From Ensifer adhaerens (GTDB lineage: Bacteria; Pseudomonadota; Alphaproteobacteria; Rhizobiales; Rhizobiaceae), in the NCBI RefSeq assembly GCF_002007205.1, contig NZ_LAZS01000012.1, forward strand, positions 1,100,299 through 1,164,298: 64,000 bases of DNA, read 5' to 3'. The position numbers and the translations under genes were made by a program. Of this stretch, positions 24,559-32,722 are shown piece by piece. The notes under the pieces were generated by a model. It ran no database searches. It was not told the DNA's origin and saw nothing but the letters and a program-made list of their open reading frames with translations. The stretch's first letter is position 1. Every line of letters begins with the position of its first letter.

Positions 24559-25380
24559 TCAATTCATCGGGGGCCGGACGAGACTCATGACGGGGTGATG
24601 CTCCGAGAGTGCGGAGCGAAAGTCATCCATCATGTTGCCTTGCGCGGCGAGGGCGACTTCAGTGCGGTTTGTCGCATTTAACTTGCGCATGATGTTCGAG
24701 ATGTGAACCTTTATTGTGTTCTCCGACAAATTCAGCTTTTTGGCGATGACTTTGTTCGGTAGGCCGCGCTGCAAGCTTGCCAGCACCTGTCGCTCGCGTT
24801 CCGTAAATGCAACACGTGATCGGTCGCTACAGGAGGCCGTCTCACCGGCCTCGTCGCCGACCGGCAATTGCAGTGCGCCGCTATTGTCAGGCAAGACGGA
24901 GACATTGGTCATACAGCCTTCCCCGCCTCCAGTCGTCGATTGCGGAAAGTGGACACCGCCGCCCATGACAAGCCGAAGGCACGACAGGACGAGTTCAATA
25001 GGCGCATTGCCCGTAATGTAACCCCTCACTCCAGATCGGGCGACCTCGGAAACCATTGAATCCGATATCGTCGATGCATCCCATTGGGTAATTAGGACGA
25101 CCGGGACGTCGGCCAGCGATCGCCGAAGAGAGGCCAGCTTTTCCCGCACAAGATCTACCGTCAGGCCGTCGCCCTCTATATTGAGAACAACCAGACCGAT
25201 CGGCCCAATTATGTACTCCAACTCGTGCGTTGTAGCTATGTCCAGGACGCCGAAACCTTGGAATTCGTGTCGAAGGACACGAGAAAGGCAACTTCGCAAT
25301 AGTAAAAAGCGGTCAACGATAACAATGGATGAACGCTCACCATTGAATCCATACTGCTGGTCTGCTGTCGAAAGAGGCAT
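24559..25380 (-). CDS. LuxR-family regulator with degenerate receiver domain
   Basis: A 273-residue regulator. The C-terminal LuxR/FixJ helix-turn-helix is clear at about 190-248 (FTERERQVLASLQRGLPNKV, NTIKVHISNIMRKL). The N-terminal 140 residues have receiver-like alternation (SSIVIVDRFLLLRS; VPVVLITQ), but the position of the phospho-acceptor Asp is Asn67 (LVVLNIEGDG) and the conserved Lys near GVRGYITGN is missing. It is therefore probably not phosphorylated in the usual way. It lies 183 bp downstream of the type I secretion operon on the same strand and is the nearest candidate regulator for it. Confidence 0.82.
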   Translation of the reverse strand: MPLSTADQQYGFNGERSSIVIVDRFLLLRSCLSRVLRHEFQGFGVLDIATTHELEYIIGPIGLVVLNIEGDGLTVDLVREKLASLRRSLADVPVVLITQWDASTISDSMVSEVARSGVRGYITGNAPIELVLSCLRLVMGGGVHFPQSTTGGGEGCMTNVSVLPDNSGALQLPVGDEAGETASCSDRSRVAFTERERQVLASLQRGLPNKVIAKKLNLSENTIKVHISNIMRKLNATNRTEVALAAQGNMMDDFRSALSEHHPVMSLVRPPMN

Positions 25381-25563
25381 GTCTACCCCCTCTCCAGTCG
25401 TTACTCAAACACGCCCGCTGCCAAACCCTGTCCCGGATGTACTATACCAAATAAAAACACCAAGGCTATCCTAGTATTTCGTTATATTCGGAAATTCTTA
25501 TGGTAAACAACATCAATCGTGGAAAGGCGTGCCTGCGACGGCAGGCTACTCCGAGCTCTAATA

Positions 25564-26655
25564 TTATGCGACGGCGAAATCCACTAGCGCGATAGTTTGC
25601 TGATCGACGGCCGCAGCCTGCACAGCGTCAACGGCCACGTCAATTTCGTCATTTGAAAATGCGATCCCGACGCTGGCTTGCTGAGCGACGGCGACTTCCT
25701 GAGCAACGCCGATTTCCACTTTGACGACGTAGCGCTCTTCCAGTTCGTCCTCGATGTCGACATCGATGTCGACATCTTGTTCCAGCTCGATGTCCTGATC
25801 CACCTCGACGGAGCCACCAGGCGGCCCGTTGCCGAGTTGCACGTCTATTGAGGTATCCTGCTCGATCTCGATCGAGTCGCGCAGGAAAAGATCGATGTAG
25901 AGGACCCCATCCGCATCGAAGATATCGAGATCAATTTCGATCTCCTGGCCGATGTACATGTCCTGATCGACCAGAATGGCAAAGTGCCCGCCGCCGTCGG
26001 TCGTCAGGGCTATGTCCACGTCTTGGTCCAGCACGAGGTCCTGCTCGATATGCAGCCGTGCAACCACCTCACCCGGATAGCCGTTGACGATGATCCGCGC
26101 GTCCTGTTCCGCAATGGCGGTCTGCAGCACGCTGACCTCATGCCCATGATCGACATCGTTTTCGGCATCCGGTGGGTTGGCATTATCGGCATCCGGTGGG
26201 TCGGCGTGGCTCTCTGTTTGGCGCGCATCGCCGCCCCTCCCGGGTTGTGCCATCGAACCGCCTTCGCCGTGCCCGTCGCTTTCTCCTCCACGAGTGGACT
26301 TCGGTTCCAAGGACGTTGGGGCAATCGGAAGGCTAAGGGAAGGAAGAATGTTCGCCTCACCCACGGGCACTTCCGGAGCACCGACCGTGTCGCTCGGTGT
26401 CACCGGTCCCTTGACCGAAATCATCTCCATTTCCGCAAAGGAATCCTGAGCAGGCTGCAGATCGGCATCGACAGGCGCCCCCGAAGGGGTGCCTGGAAAA
26501 GCCGCCCCGCTCGCCGGATCCGCGCCGCCGGTGGGGGCGAACGCTTGCCCGAGCATTTCTTCCGCATTGTCTTCGATGGGCAGCAGCAGGTCACGCGTAC
26601 CCCCATCTGCAAGGATATCCGGCCCCTCGGTTTTCAGATGCAAATCCGCCCCCAT
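25564..26655 (-). CDS. acidic repeat protein, candidate type I secretion substrate
   Basis: A 363-residue protein with no signal peptide. Residues 1-180 are low-complexity, rich in Pro, Gly, Ala, Asp and Glu. From about 185 it becomes a string of alternating acidic/hydrophobic segments (HIEQDLVLDQDVDIAL, QEIEIDLDIFDADG, SVEVDQDIELEQDVDIDVDI). It ends ALVDFAVA, an acidic residue followed by hydrophobic ones, like the tails of type I-secreted proteases. There are no GGxGxD RTX nonapeptides. GAGGGG lies 8-9 nt before the ATG. It starts 32 bp after the HlyD gene, in the same operon, the standard place for a substrate. The function is unknown; divalent-cation binding outside the cell is likely from charge alone. 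Confidence 0.7.
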   Translation of the reverse strand: MGADLHLKTEGPDILADGGTRDLLLPIEDNAEEMLGQAFAPTGGADPASGAAFPGTPSGAPVDADLQPAQDSFAEMEMISVKGPVTPSDTVGAPEVPVGEANILPSLSLPIAPTSLEPKSTRGGESDGHGEGGSMAQPGRGGDARQTESHADPPDADNANPPDAENDVDHGHEVSVLQTAIAEQDARIIVNGYPGEVVARLHIEQDLVLDQDVDIALTTDGGGHFAILVDQDMYIGQEIEIDLDIFDADGVLYIDLFLRDSIEIEQDTSIDVQLGNGPPGGSVEVDQDIELEQDVDIDVDIEDELEERYVVKVEIGVAQEVAVAQQASVGIAFSNDEIDVAVDAVQAAAVDQQTIALVDFAVA

Positions 26656-26687
26656 GAAACGTCCCCCTCAGGCCCTCTATGCGTTGC

Positions 26688-28043
26688 TCAGTCCTCTCGG
26701 AATGCGCGGTTGAAGCTCTCCAGAAGAGGGCGCAAGACGTAGTGGGCCACGGTGAACTGCCCGGTCTTGATCAGCACCTCAGCCGGCATGCCAGCCATGA
26801 TCTCTACGTCCGGCAACGCGCGCAGGGACGCGTCATCGATCCGGACACGGGCAACGTAGTAGGCTCGTTCCGTCTGCCTATCGACCAGGCGGTCGGCGGA
26901 GATATAGGTGAGGACACCTTCGACCGGCGGAACCCGGCGATGCTTGTACGCCAGAAGACGCACGCGGGCCTCGAGGCCGGGACGAACCAGGTCGATGTCT
27001 TCTGGCTTGACCTGAGCCCGCACGATCAGCCGATCCTGGCGTGGAACGAGATCCATTAAGGGCTCGCCGGCCGTCACCACTCCTCCGAGCGTGTGGATTC
27101 TCAAATCTGTGATTGTACCGGCCTGGGGCGCACGAACCACCGTGCGTGCGAGGACGTCGCTCGCAGCCTGAATGCGCTCCAGGAGTTCAAAGATCCGTGA
27201 CTGGGTGTCGCGCAGACTTTGGGCGATCTCGGTTTGCTGGTCGCTTTCGAGCTTGAGGATCATCGCCTGCGATTCGCCGATTGCTTGCTCGGCACGCGAA
27301 ACTTGAGCAAGCGCGTCACCGAGCCGTCCGTCGATCTCCGCCTGCTCGCGCTCGAGCTGCAGGAGGCGAACGCGCGTCTGCAGCCCCTTGGCAACCATCG
27401 GAACAACGGTCGCCAGCTCCTTCCGGATGATCGCCGCCCGTTTGGTTGCTGCATTCACCTGAAAACGGAGCGCGGCGATTTCCTGTTGTGTCTGCGCTTT
27501 GCGCTGTTGAATGACCTCGATTCGCAATGCTTGAAGCTCGCGGCGTGTATCGAAGATCTTCACCTGTCCCGCGAGAATCTCCGCCAAGACAGGGTCGCCC
27601 CGCGCGGCCGACCTGAGGAGTGCCCCTGGAAACTCGATCCTCTCGTCTTTGTTACGCTCGGATAGCAGGCGCGCCTCCATGGCTTGGGCGTCTCGAAGCT
27701 GCGCCTGAAGCACCTGGGCGGTCGCGCGGGCCCTGGTATCGTCCAGCCGGAGAAGGGGTTGTCCCGCCGCAACTTCGTCGCCGTCGTGCACAAGGATCTG
27801 CCTGATAATTCCGCCCTCCAGATGCTGAAGGGTCTTACGGCTCGATTCTGCCTCGATGGCGCCGGCGGCAATAGCGGCGCTTTCGAGCGGAGCGATGCTT
27901 GCCCAGGTGCCGAAACCGATCACGAACACACCAACGAGCCCGAACGCTCCCGCCGCGAGCAGGCGCAGGGATTGGAACGGCGTGCCCGACGGCGTTGGAA
28001 GAGTCGCAAGATCCGACATGGCAACGCGTCTTGACCCTCTCAC
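26688..28043 (-). CDS. HlyD-family type I secretion adaptor
   Basis: A 451-residue membrane-fusion protein. One transmembrane helix lies near residues 28-50 (LLAAGAFGLVGVFVIGFGTW). The lipoyl half-motif SRKTLQHLEGGIIRQILVHD is followed by a long coiled-coil hairpin (about 100-300, rich in Gln/Glu/Arg heptads), the second lipoyl half (VVRAPQAGTITDL) and the HlyD beta-domain to the end. The GTG at 28043 is taken as start because GGGAGG lies 8 nt upstream; it overlaps the ABC gene stop by 4 bp. It bridges the inner-membrane exporter to a TolC-type outer-membrane channel not encoded here. Confidence 0.92.
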   Translation of the reverse strand: MRGSRRVAMSDLATLPTPSGTPFQSLRLLAAGAFGLVGVFVIGFGTWASIAPLESAAIAAGAIEAESSRKTLQHLEGGIIRQILVHDGDEVAAGQPLLRLDDTRARATAQVLQAQLRDAQAMEARLLSERNKDERIEFPGALLRSAARGDPVLAEILAGQVKIFDTRRELQALRIEVIQQRKAQTQQEIAALRFQVNAATKRAAIIRKELATVVPMVAKGLQTRVRLLQLEREQAEIDGRLGDALAQVSRAEQAIGESQAMILKLESDQQTEIAQSLRDTQSRIFELLERIQAASDVLARTVVRAPQAGTITDLRIHTLGGVVTAGEPLMDLVPRQDRLIVRAQVKPEDIDLVRPGLEARVRLLAYKHRRVPPVEGVLTYISADRLVDRQTERAYYVARVRIDDASLRALPDVEIMAGMPAEVLIKTGQFTVAHYVLRPLLESFNRAFRED

Positions 28044-30538
28044 GGCACCGTCCTCCCGGATCTTTCCCCGGCTATGAAGCCCTCCTGCGTCCAGACCGGG
28101 GACGGTTTCGAGGCCCCACGGCCGCCCGGCCGGTCTTGACCCCGGTCAGCAACGACGATCTGCTGGGGTTTGACAGGAAGGCTGGTGCGCCCGGCCCTGA
28201 TCTTGCCGGCGACGTCCTTGCGGCTCCCGAACGCATCCATTGCGCCGTTGTCGAGCACGAGTATCTTGTCGGCCATGTTCAGGATGCCGAGGCGCTGGGC
28301 GATGATGACGATCGTCGCACCCCGATGGCGCATCTCCTGGATCGCTTGCCGCAAGGCCGCTTCACCTTCGGTGTCGAGACTGGCATTCGGCTCGTCCAGG
28401 ACGATGAGACGCGGATGGCCGAACAGGGCCCGCGCCAACCCCAGCCGTTGCCGCTGTCCGCCGGAGAGCCGCACGCCTCCCTCGCCGATGTCGGTCTCGT
28501 ATCCCATGGGTAGCCGCATGATCATTTCATGCAGCCCGACCATGGCGGCCGCGCCGATCACATCATCCGGTTCAGCCTCCTGCAGACGGGCGATGTTGTC
28601 CCGAACCGTTCCGCCGAAGAGTTCGATGTCCTGTGGAAGGTAACCGAAGTGCCGGTGGCCACCGGAGGCAAGCCATATTCCGATGTCGGCGGCGTCGAGG
28701 CGCACATGGCCCGCTGTCGGGGCGATGGTGCCGGCGATGAGACGACCGAGCGTCGACTTGCCGGCCCCCGACGGCCCTATCACGCCGAGGACTTCCCCTG
28801 GGTTGATGACGAAGGACAGTCGGCGGAGGGTCGCCGTGTCGGCGCCGGGCGGCATGAACGTTACCTGTTCCACGGAGAGCTGGCCATTTGGGCGCGGCAG
28901 TTTCATGGCTTTTCGAGGTTGAGGCGCCGCCGCCATGATCTTGCGGAGGCGGCCATAGCCCAGGCGCGCACCGCTGACTGCCCTCCACGTGCCGATTGCG
29001 CTCTCCACCGGGCCGAGGGAGCGCCCGAGCAGGATGGTGGCGGCGAAGATCGCCGCCGGGCTGATGTCGTGCAGGATCACGAGCCAGGCCGCGCAAGCCA
29101 TGACGATCACCTGAGCGAGAAGACGGATGAACCGCGCGAGCGCCTGGATCGCGGACGCTCGCGCGGCGGCGGAGAGTTGAGCCTCCTTGGCAACCACCTG
29201 GTCATCGTTCACCAGGCGAGCCACACCCGGCAGCATGCCCATCGCGCTGATGGCCTCGACGTTGCGCAGGAGCGATTCAAACCGGTGCTGGCTTGCGACC
29301 CAAGCCGCGCTGGCGCGAGCAAAAGGCCTGCGGGTCACGATCTCGTTGAGCATAGCTAACCCAAACAGGACGACCGACGCCAAAAGGCTTATCGCGCCGA
29401 GCAGCGGATGCACGAGGATCATCGCGAGAATGAATATCGGCGTCCAGGGGAGGTCGAACAGTGCCGTGCAGGCGCTACCGCCGAAGAAGGAGCGAAGGCC
29501 GCTGAGATCACGCCAGGCCTGCGCGGCCGCCGCCGCATCGCTGCGCAGGGCCGACTGGACTGCTGAAATCAGAACAGAAGCTTGAAGGCGATCGTCGAGC
29601 CAGACACCGATGCGGGCAAGCATAGCCCGCCGCAAGGCTTCGAGCGTGGCATGGACGGCCAGCGCCGCGACCACGATCAAGGTCAGCATCACAAGCGTGT
29701 CGATGCTGCGGCTCGCAAGGACATGGTCGTAGACATGCAGAAGATAGAGCGGGACCGTCAGGGCCAAGAGGTTTACGAAGAAACTGAGCACGAAGACCAC
29801 GAGGAGAGACGCCCGGCACAGCATGAATGCCTGCTCGACTTCCGTTCCTGCGCGGGAGTTGGTTCGGGAGGCGGCCATGGGGCGACTACCGCGCGAACGC
29901 GCCGCGGCGGACGAACGTCCCACTGCGATTAGAAGATAAAGGCGGCGCAATGCCTGCTCGATTTGCGTTCCCGCGCGAGACCTCAGTCGGGAGAGCATGA
30001 GGAGACAGCCTCGCCAGCCGGCCACGGCGGACCGGCGTCCCGCCGCGATCACGAGGGAAATACGGCGCCATGCTCGCTCTATTTCCGTTCCCGCGCGAGA
30101 CCTCAATCGGGAGAGCATGAGGAGACAGCTTCGCGCGCAAGCCGCGGCGGACCGGCGTCCCGCGGCGATCAAGAGGGAAATACGGCGCCATGTTCGCTCG
30201 ATTTCCGTTCCTGTACGGGAGCTCATTCGGGAGAGCATGAGGAGACAGCTTCGCCAGCCAGCCGCGGCGGATCGGCGTCCCGCTGCGATCAAGAGGGAAA
30301 TACGGCGCAATACCTGCTGGATTTCCGTTCCCGTGCGCGAGCTAATTCGGGAGAGCATGAGGAGACAGCTTCGCGCGCAAGCCACGGTGGACCGACGTCC
30401 CACCGCGACCGCGAGGCAAAGGCGGCGCCATGCTCGCTCTACTTCCGTTCCTACGCGGGACATAATTCGGGAAAAAGCCATGGGGCGACAGCCTCGCGAG
30501 CGAGCCGCGGCGGACCAACCTTCCGCCGCGATTGGCAA
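28040..30538 (-). CDS. PrtD-type type I secretion ABC exporter with N-terminal 40-residue repeats
   Basis: 832 residues from a TTG at 30538, against about 580-600 for the family. From about residue 236 it is an ordinary exporter: membrane domain about 240-500 (SLLVVFVLSFFVNLLALTVP), Walker A GPSGAGKST 588-596, LSGGQ 691-695, Walker B LIVLDEP 711-717. The first 235 residues are about five tandem 40-residue units of the form MLSR-x(2)-SR-[AT]-GTE-[IV]-E-x(2)-x-RR-[IL]-x-L-x-IA-[AV]-GRRSA. The last partial unit (SRTNSRAGTEVEQAF) runs straight into the native N-terminus, so the array is a duplication of the gene's own beginning. The true start is uncertain: no good ribosome binding site precedes TTG 30538, ATG 30481 or ATG 29878. 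Confidence 0.85.
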   Translation of the reverse strand: MPIAAEGWSAAARSRGCRPMAFSRIMSRVGTEVERAWRRLCLAVAVGRRSTVACARSCLLMLSRISSRTGTEIQQVLRRISLLIAAGRRSAAAGWRSCLLMLSRMSSRTGTEIERTWRRISLLIAAGRRSAAACARSCLLMLSRLRSRAGTEIERAWRRISLVIAAGRRSAVAGWRGCLLMLSRLRSRAGTQIEQALRRLYLLIAVGRSSAAARSRGSRPMAASRTNSRAGTEVEQAFMLCRASLLVVFVLSFFVNLLALTVPLYLLHVYDHVLASRSIDTLVMLTLIVVAALAVHATLEALRRAMLARIGVWLDDRLQASVLISAVQSALRSDAAAAAQAWRDLSGLRSFFGGSACTALFDLPWTPIFILAMILVHPLLGAISLLASVVLFGLAMLNEIVTRRPFARASAAWVASQHRFESLLRNVEAISAMGMLPGVARLVNDDQVVAKEAQLSAAARASAIQALARFIRLLAQVIVMACAAWLVILHDISPAAIFAATILLGRSLGPVESAIGTWRAVSGARLGYGRLRKIMAAAPQPRKAMKLPRPNGQLSVEQVTFMPPGADTATLRRLSFVINPGEVLGVIGPSGAGKSTLGRLIAGTIAPTAGHVRLDAADIGIWLASGGHRHFGYLPQDIELFGGTVRDNIARLQEAEPDDVIGAAAMVGLHEMIMRLPMGYETDIGEGGVRLSGGQRQRLGLARALFGHPRLIVLDEPNASLDTEGEAALRQAIQEMRHRGATIVIIAQRLGILNMADKILVLDNGAMDAFGSRKDVAGKIRAGRTSLPVKPQQIVVADRGQDRPGGRGASKPSPVWTQEGFIAGERSGRTVP
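29819..30526 (-). repeat. 120-bp tandem repeats encoding 40-residue units
   Basis: Near-identical 120-bp units are spaced exactly 120 bp apart (conserved GAGAGCATGAGGAGACAGC on the plus strand at 29991, 30111, 30231 and 30351, with diverged units on each side). The period is a multiple of three and the frame stays open, so it expands the exporter's N-terminus without breaking it. Units differ at scattered positions, so the array is not a very recent duplication. Confidence 0.9.
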
Positions 30539-30584
30539 GGGCGGCGCTCGGACTTATCCGGGCGCCTACTTTCGGGGAGATCGT

Positions 30585-30971
30585 TCAGGCCACATCGAAA
30601 TCGAAGTCGATATCGATGTCCGCGTGCTGCTCGGCGTACTGATCTTGGTCGACATCTACGTCGACATCCTGATCCTGATCGACGGTCACGTCGTTGTCAT
30701 TGTCCTGATCGGTGTCGTTGTCATTCCGGGCGTCGCCGTCGGCATCTGCGTCGGCATCCGCGTCGCTACGATCGTCGGCGTCGGCATCGGCGTCGGCGTC
30801 ATTGTCGGTGTCAGCGTCCTGATCAGTGTCGTTGTCATTGTTGTTGTCGATATCGACATCGGAGTCCTGGTCGGTATCGGTGTCTACATCTTGATCCTGA
30901 TCCTGATCGAGGTCCTGATCGATGTCGGCATCGATGTCTATGTCGAAATCATTGTCTTTAACGTCGGGCAT
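30585..30971 (-). CDS. 128-residue poly(Asp-X) acidic protein
   Basis: Starts at ATG 30971, with GGAGGAG about 8 nt upstream, which strongly supports translation. By my count 56 of 128 residues are Asp, nearly all in alternation with Ile, Val, Ala, Gln, Asn or Thr. There are two Lys/Arg-poor blocks and almost no Lys. It has no signal peptide and no recognisable domain. It ends DIDFDFDVA, like the DFAVA end of the 363-residue protein, which suggests a type I export signal. It is the first gene before the exporter, 46 bp upstream of the TTG start. Such Asp-X polymers resemble mineral-binding acidic proteins in composition only. The low-complexity DNA also leaves the opposite strand open, but with no start signal. 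Confidence 0.7.
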   Translation of the reverse strand: MPDVKDNDFDIDIDADIDQDLDQDQDQDVDTDTDQDSDVDIDNNNDNDTDQDADTDNDADADADADDRSDADADADADGDARNDNDTDQDNDNDVTVDQDQDVDVDVDQDQYAEQHADIDIDFDFDVA

Positions 30972-31254
30972 TTCGTGCACTCCTCCGGTTGCTTTCTCAA
31001 CGCATCGATGGCTGTTTGGATTATCGATCATGACGATCAACTATCCTCACGGATTCTTCGTCCAGCGATCGATTGCAATAAAGCATCACTGTTTCCGACG
31101 CCGGAAAACAGTTGCCAATTCGGATTGACTAAAGGGATAGTTGCGGGAGGGATATTCTTCTTAATTTGGACCGAACATATCTGATAGGTTAATTCGTTCG
31201 TTCATTTGTCTGGTGCAAAACATGCAACCAAACCAACCTAGATGAGCCTCATTA
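30972..31254. promoter_or_regulatory. AT-richer leader upstream of the secretion operon
   Basis: About 280 bases without a gene, richer in A/T than the surroundings. It includes an imperfect palindrome, ACTGTTTCCG (31088-31097) with CGGAAAACAGT (31102-31112), about 115 bp upstream of the acidic-protein start. Promoter or operator function is inferred from position. Confidence 0.35.
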
Positions 31255-31500
31255 TTAAAGGGTGCTGCTATCTCTTCTAGGAATGCCCTCCAGAGATGCA
31301 TTGACGAGCACCATCTCTGCCGGGAGCTTCCTAAGGCGGGCGTTCGCATTCTGCTGCGCCTGAACACGATGGCCGCCGCTAACTCCGATGCTGCCAAATC
31401 TGGCCTTCCTCACGCCCTGCTTTTGGCATGTTTCGGCAACAGGAACGCCTTCCTGGAGCGCTCGCAAGACACCGTCTCTGTTCTTCGATGAAGCTGTTGC
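31255..31500 (-). mobile_element. decayed IS3-family OrfA fragment
   Basis: The minus frame reads SSKNRDGVLRALQEGVPVAE, TCQKQGV and then, after a scrambled part, NARLRKLPAEMVLVNASLEG. This resembles the N-terminal helix-turn-helix and the leucine-zipper part of IS3-type OrfA (x-I-V-R-x-L-x-E-x-G-x-P-V-A-E-x-C-R-K-x-G-V; L-R-R-L-x-A-E-x-x-L-x-x-x-x-L). There is no start codon and the YRWK-type middle is lost. No terminal repeats or OrfB were found, so it is a relic. Confidence 0.4.
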
Positions 31501-31567
31501 GTCTTATTTCCGGGTCCGCAACTGGACCAGATCGTGTATCTGCCGGACCTCATCCGGCGAGGCAGTC

Positions 31568-32152
31568 TCACGCGTCGTTTACTTCGACGTCCACGCCGAT
31601 ATCGCCGTCGGCGGCGGCTTCTTCATACAGGGCGACAGCGATATCGCCGTCATCATCCTGCTCGTACGCCCCCCTTGCCACGGCCTCCAGTAGAGAGGCG
31701 ACGTCCACGTCGACTTCGGCGTCGAGGTCATCACGGACCTCCACGTCGATATCGATGTTTCCGTCGTTTTCAGTGTCCTGATCGAGTTCGACGTCAAGAC
31801 TATCTTCGTCGTCGGCGTCGATGTCAGCATCGACATCGCTCTCGATCTCGACATCGTCTTCCACGTCCATATCGATTTCGACGACGACAATACCGTCGTC
31901 CTCGCTTACTTCGACATCCACTTCGATCCGCTGATCGACCTCGGGCCGTTGATCAGCAGACACGTCAATGTCCCGGATGCCCAACTCCTCTAGGTCGCTG
32001 CCGATGTCTGTCTCCTGGTCAATTTCGCCATTCTGGTCGACCTCGGCGTCGAGCTCGACGACGGCAGCGGACGGCGAACCAACGTCCACCTCGATATCGG
32101 CATCGTCTCTGAGTTCCGAGTCCTGACCCAGGTCGATCTCATCCGTGCCCAT
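31568..32152 (-). CDS. 194-residue acidic Asp/Glu-rich protein
   Basis: Starts at ATG 32152 with AAGGAG 7 nt upstream. About 76 of 194 residues are Asp or Glu by my count. The same alternating acidic/hydrophobic style occurs as in the two proteins nearer the exporter (EIDMDVEDDVEIESDVDADI; NIDIDVEVRDDLDAEVDVDV). Near residues 151-160 a less acidic segment (ASLLEAVARGAY) interrupts it. It ends DIGVDVEVNDA, so the D-F-x-V-A tail of the others is not fully kept. It lies about 600 bp upstream of the secretion operon on the same strand with an IS relic in between. Possibly a further substrate of the same exporter. Confidence 0.65.
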   Translation of the reverse strand: MGTDEIDLGQDSELRDDADIEVDVGSPSAAVVELDAEVDQNGEIDQETDIGSDLEELGIRDIDVSADQRPEVDQRIEVDVEVSEDDGIVVVEIDMDVEDDVEIESDVDADIDADDEDSLDVELDQDTENDGNIDIDVEVRDDLDAEVDVDVASLLEAVARGAYEQDDDGDIAVALYEEAAADGDIGVDVEVNDA

Positions 32153-32722
32153 GATGCATCTCCTTGTGAACAGCGCCAGCTTGCTCCTGCGATCGAGAAT
32201 CCCACCTTTCGAACGACAGGGATAGACGCCAACTCGGGCGAAGGACGGCAACGAAGAACCAAAATGGCAGACGTCAGTGCTAGCCAGGGCGAGTCCGAGA
32301 TCAGGCTTCTCACGCCGCCGCCACCAGAAATGATTAGCATCAATGTATGTGGGAGCGTTTGATCGTCATGGGCGAAGGAACAAGAAGCCCTCATCACCGA
32401 AAGCATCGACAAGACAAATCCCGCCAGGCTGGCGTCCTGCACTTGTTCGGTGCGGAGGCACAGTGTGAACGCGACCTGATCCGGGGAAGAGCCCAGGCAG
32501 GATCGGCAGAGGAGCGCGGGCGGTGTGGGGGCCGGAAAGCCGCTGCTGACCGCTCCGGAAAGGCTCCCCAAAACCCAGCGCAGCCGGCGGTCGGTTCGAA
32601 CGTTCCAGGGGATGCATGATGCGATCTCTTTAGCCCAAAGCTTGGACGCCCTCGCAACAACGCGTGCGCGCGGGGTCAAGCACGGCCGGCGAGGACTCCG
32701 ACTGAAAGCACATGCGGGACAG
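32153..32722. other. intergenic, no gene supported
   Basis: About 570 bases upstream of the acidic gene and downstream of the LysR gene, both on the minus strand. Frames are open on both strands but lack start signals, and none resembles a family I know. It presumably holds the promoter of the 194-residue acidic protein. Confidence 0.5.

Noticed and set aside
29819..30526. Regular 120-bp repeats resembling a CRISPR or satellite array
   Set aside because: No short-repeat/unique-spacer pattern; the units are contiguous, in frame and encode part of the exporter.
29997..31184. A plus-strand open frame of 395 codons crossing the exporter repeats and the poly-Asp gene, encoding Arg/His-rich then Val/Ile/Gly-rich sequence
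   Set aside because: It is the mirror of two opposite-strand genes: the complement of repeated GAC/GAT codons reads as Val/Ile codons. No ribosome binding site, and the coding-strand genes have good ones.
25564..32152. RTX toxin or adhesin locus
   Set aside because: No GGxGxDxUx nonapeptides in any of the acidic proteins; only the exporter and adaptor fit that scheme.
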